Shown piece after piece: positions 60,481 through 64,000 of a stretch of DNA of 64,000 bases (its first letter is position 1; each line of letters begins with the position of its first letter). Source of the stretch: Margaritifera margaritifera (taxonomy: Eukaryota; Mollusca; Bivalvia; Unionida; Margaritiferidae); assembly GCA_029931535.1 (NCBI GenBank), contig JAQPZY010001684.1, positions 8,711,501-8,775,500 of the forward strand. The letters are read 5' to 3'. Position numbers and translations under genes: made by a program. The notes below the pieces were generated by a model. The model was not told the DNA's origin, searched no databases, and saw nothing but the letters and a program-made list of their open reading frames with translations.

Positions 60481-60513
60481 TTGCAGGACAAGAATAAGGT
60501 GCTGTGTTCGTTA

Positions 60514-60518
<5 letters not shown>

Positions 60519-60577
<59 letters not shown>
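60519..60577. repeat. (TA)n microsatellite inside virus-like gene remnant
   Basis: Pure TA run that interrupts the minus-strand frame between QLTQN and INLTNTAPYS. Confidence 0.98.
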
Positions 60578-60580
<3 letters not shown>

Positions 60581-60635
60581 TGTCAGTTGTAGTCCATTTA
60601 TGTACCCAAAAGTGTTAGCTTTGATAACCCAAATA

Positions 60636-61560
60636 TCATAATAAACTTGGCTTTTCTTGTGCAAATAAATTGATTCTCTGTTGAGTTTGTTTTCTGATCC
60701 TTTCATTTCCCACACTGAAATACCATATTAATCTCGTTTGTTTTACGCAGTCTCTACATCTCTGGTATTTCGTATTTAGTTTTCCATTTGCTCCCACAGG
60801 TTCTCTCTGTGATATATATGACATTTTACAAAGGTTGTTACATCAGTTGTTTTTCTGTCGTTGGCATAGCCGTATTGTGACGTTTATTTCAGTAGCTCAG
60901 TTTAAATCACTACTGGGTGTCTGTGAAAACAAGCTCCTCAAAATCTGTAAATCCGCTCCCTATCAAAGGAGTACTGGTTTTTCCTTCACCAAGATGTCGT
61001 ACGATTGTTCCCAAATAAACTGATTTTATTTTAATTTTATGGTAATTTTCAGTGATTGAATGTTTTATGGATACTTTAAAATTAAGCATTGTAACTTTTG
61101 TCCATGAAACATGCATACTTGATTGAGTCGTTGTGTGAGTCTCTACTATCCGTTCATGGCATCAAATTCGAAACTAGTTTAAATGTACTGATGTAGTATC
61201 AACACTTGTGCTTTTGATTGTATTTTATCCTGTACACAATCTCTTGAATAATCTTGTAGTCTTTAACGTTGTAGTTGCTTTTCAGCTTTTTTGCTATGTA
61301 GTTCGAATCAGCGTCATATTCTCGACTTTTGTCTATCTTCCTTTTATGTATTTGGACGTAGTTTCTTTTTTCCCTATTTTGGGAGATCAAAGCGAATTTG
61401 CACGACGTGCATAGTTTATCTTCTTCATTTTTAATGCTTTGTGTTTACTACATCTGTTACATTCCATATAGTGGTTGTTTTCGAAAACTTCAGAGTTTTT
61501 GAGCTCTTTACTACTGCTATGTATGTATTGTGATTTCATCATTTATTTTAACTAAATAAT
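60636..61560 (-). pseudogene. Further minus-strand gene remnants of virus-like element
   Basis: Segments include NTKYQRCRDCVKQTRLIWYF, TIVRHLGEGKTSTPLIGSGF with TDFEELVF, and KINYARRANSL followed by a Lys-rich KRKIDKSREYDADSNYIAKK. A Cys pair (MECNRCSKHK) precedes the ARRANS segment and could be a zinc finger. Frames change several times. No confident domain call. Confidence 0.4.
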
Positions 61561-61564
61561 GTTT

Positions 61565-62104
61565 TCTGCTGGCTCCCAGCTGCCAAATGATTCATCGTCT
61601 CCTCTTCATTTCACAATACATACTTTTTGCTTTTCATTCTCGTGGTCTTCAAAATCTTTTCAACTACACGTCATCCTATTTTAGGTACAAAGATAATTCT
61701 TGCTTGTAAAACATGGGCTCAGTATCCTCTTTCATCAAGTCTTCCAGTTTGTAAACAATAATATCATCTTACCTGATTATGAATATTTACTCGAAAAAAG
61801 TTAGGAAGGTTACCCTTTGCAAATATTGTTTTGTATTTTAAAATTTCTAACTGTTTCACCAATTTTTCATTTTGGAGTTCCAAATGTATCAGTTGTCAAA
61901 TAAGCGAATAGATTATTCAATAATTTGGACCCAATTTCTCATTTGCTCGCTTCGATTAGGGTGATGCGTATTGATGTGTGATGAGTGTTATTGTAGTCAT
62001 TAATTAGCTTTGTAAAACCATCACAACCCAATTTCTGGTTTTGTTTTGTGTGAAATGCTTCCATATTCGAGTATTAAGTGCTCTGTTAAACATTTCCACT
62101 ACAG

Positions 62105-62105
<1 letters not shown>
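61565..62105. other. Non-coding or unrecognised stretch
   Basis: No gene is recognised. Confidence 0.35.

Positions 62106-62106
<1 letters not shown>

Positions 62107-62165
<59 letters not shown>
62107..62165. repeat. (TA)n microsatellite
   Basis: Pure TA run. Confidence 0.98.
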
Positions 62166-62167
<2 letters not shown>

Positions 62168-62169
62168 CT

Positions 62170-64000
62170 TTGGCCTACTCTCTGAGCCCAATCATATTTT
62201 GAAAATACTATCAAGATGAATTTGAAACAATCGTTGTATTTTTCATATGCTTGCTTGTCAACAATGTCTGCTTGTTACTGGTCATCCAAGTAAGTAAGAT
62301 AGACCCTTCTGTAACAAAATATTTTTCTCAATTGCTTGTTGTAATGTGTAGGTAGATTGTTAAGCGTTCTTGCAATCGAGCATATTTTATTTTATTTTTG
62401 ACCTGTTTAAGTTGTTCCCAGAATTGATTGATATTTCTGTAAGCTACTATACTTTAAGCATCGTATAAAAGATGACTTAAACGCGTTTGAATGGCCTATA
62501 AATATCTTTTCAAAACATTAGATATTGGTGGCGTATAAATATTTTTTACAACCTAAGATGTTTGTCCCTAGAAAAATATTAATTTGTATTATTTAAAAAT
62601 GATCAAACTGTTACTGTACTCATAAACCTCGGTCGGGATAAACTATGGCTTAGAAACTGTCCAATTTCTGAATGTCTTTTTTGAGTTTGAAGAAAGTGTA
62701 GTTCTGGGAGGGAGGAGGTCAATCAACAACTATCATTCTACTGTAATTATTTTTCACTCATTCAGCTCAGTACTTTATGTCTTACTTGCTACTTTCCACT
62801 GCATACTAACTGAATCAGATACCGTAGAAATCTGATATATAAGAGAAAACAAGTGAGATTAAACTCCTTCAGAACTATCTGAGGTGTTGATTTGATTTTG
62901 GTGAAAATACAATGTGATCTAAGGAAACTCGAGACATGCAGCATAAATTTGCATGACTCTTCAAAACCATGCTTACTTTCAAATTAGAACCATAGTATTT
63001 ATTTTGAACGACAATGGCGTAGGTATGTATTAAAACAGTTCTCCATTATTATTTCAATTTTTGTTTGGGATTCGTTTTCTATGTTTCCATCTCTCTTTTC
63101 CTGTAATAACAACGCTTCCACCTATAGCTTACTCAAAACAACTGTTCTTGTGTTTTGTACAAGTTTGTGCACGTGAAAGCATTTAAAGACATCAACATTT
63201 TTTATTTTTTCTTTTGTTGCTATAGTGTTTCATATTCTGTATCTGAATTAATTGTATTCAAGCTTAAGTTTACCCGTTATCCTATGCATTTGTTTTCAAT
63301 ATAGTGCCTGTGTATTTTCCTTCTTGACGACGTAATATCTTTTGTTGCATTTGCGCCGTCAGGATTATTAAATTTATGATAAATTTCGTAATAACTGACG
63401 ATTGCTCTCCCGATATTATCCGATACTTAACAATATATGTCCCATTCTCATTGGTTTAGCACCTCTCTTTCCCTAGGTACCGTGATGAACTATACGTCTA
63501 AAACAACTAATACTGGAGAGAAAAAGCTTTATTTTGTGTCCAATAAATACAATTGAAATAAATTCAGTAGCGTTTGCATTTTCTACGCCATAATATTTAA
63601 AATATTCTGAAAAGGACAAAAATGTTAATAAGAAATGGAACATTACATCAAATCATAAATACTGGCTATCAACAATAGGATAGGAAGTAATTTAAGCTGA
63701 TCATGTAGCACTTCTAGCAACGAGAAGTATATTGGAAATTGTGCTTGTATATGTCAGTTTAAATCTATATATAACAAGATTCGTGCCAAATATGTTATCC
63801 TTAAGGAAATATCAGATTCATATCACTGTGTTGCTAGTCCTATATTTTATGACTCAAAACAGTATTCTGGAAGAGATCGCAGGAAGGTTCTCCATTATGG
63901 GGCTTCTATTTCTGTAAGAAAAATGAACACTTTGATTAAGAAAAAGAAATCAGATACTTTGTCCATACAATATAAAAAGTTGTCAATGCGTGATACTGAT
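62170..64000. other. Non-coding stretch to window end
   Basis: AT-rich, with no coherent gene seen. The plus-strand frame 63732-63917 is open but unrecognised. Confidence 0.4.

Overview
This looks like nuclear DNA of an invertebrate animal. The one well-supported host gene is split by introns with normal GT..AG splice sites. The rest is dense microsatellites, minisatellites and decayed transposable elements. Dispersed repeats with GAGTTATGTCC/AGAGTTATGCCC-type segments, Penelope-like and Ty3/gypsy elements, and Mutator-like plus YqaJ coding fragments make a mollusc (perhaps a bivalve) my best guess, held with modest confidence. No bacterial operons, CRISPR or rRNA were seen.

Layout. 0-7.2 kb: LINE remnants flank a decayed minus-strand element encoding a family-B DNA polymerase, an SF1-like helicase with a P-loop, a small membrane protein, a coiled-coil protein and a Cys-rich protein. 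7.2-18.6 kb: many short tandem arrays, two tRNA-like sequences (one a clear SINE), a 197-bp satellite and the first copy of a 221-bp double-hairpin element. 18.6-20.2 kb: a pogo/CENP-B-type transposase pseudogene. 20-31.5 kb: mostly non-coding, with a 58-bp minisatellite and the second copy of the 221-bp element. 31.5-34.4 kb: a LINE tail and a Mutator-like transposase plus YqaJ nuclease fragment.

35.85-43.15 kb: a four-exon SAM-dependent methyltransferase gene, complete in reading frame (379 residues). Intron 2 carries a 36-bp minisatellite. Intron 3 carries a degenerate Ty3/gypsy pol region whose reverse-transcriptase catalytic box has been amplified into about 18 tandem 42-bp copies.

43.8-50 kb: two LINE fragments and a Penelope-like element with RT and GIY-YIG domains, next to a three-copy repeat and a long TATG microsatellite. 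50-61.6 kb: a ~195-bp repeat, then a second, different family-B polymerase of the Polinton/adintovirus-like protein-primed type and further virus-like structural-type gene remnants on both strands. 61.6-64 kb: AT-rich sequence with a TA microsatellite.

Only the methyltransferase looks intact. All element-encoded genes carry stops, frameshifts or truncations. A recurring theme is tandem repeats arising exactly within conserved coding motifs of mobile elements: the RT catalytic box, the helicase P-loop and a LINE CxxC finger.
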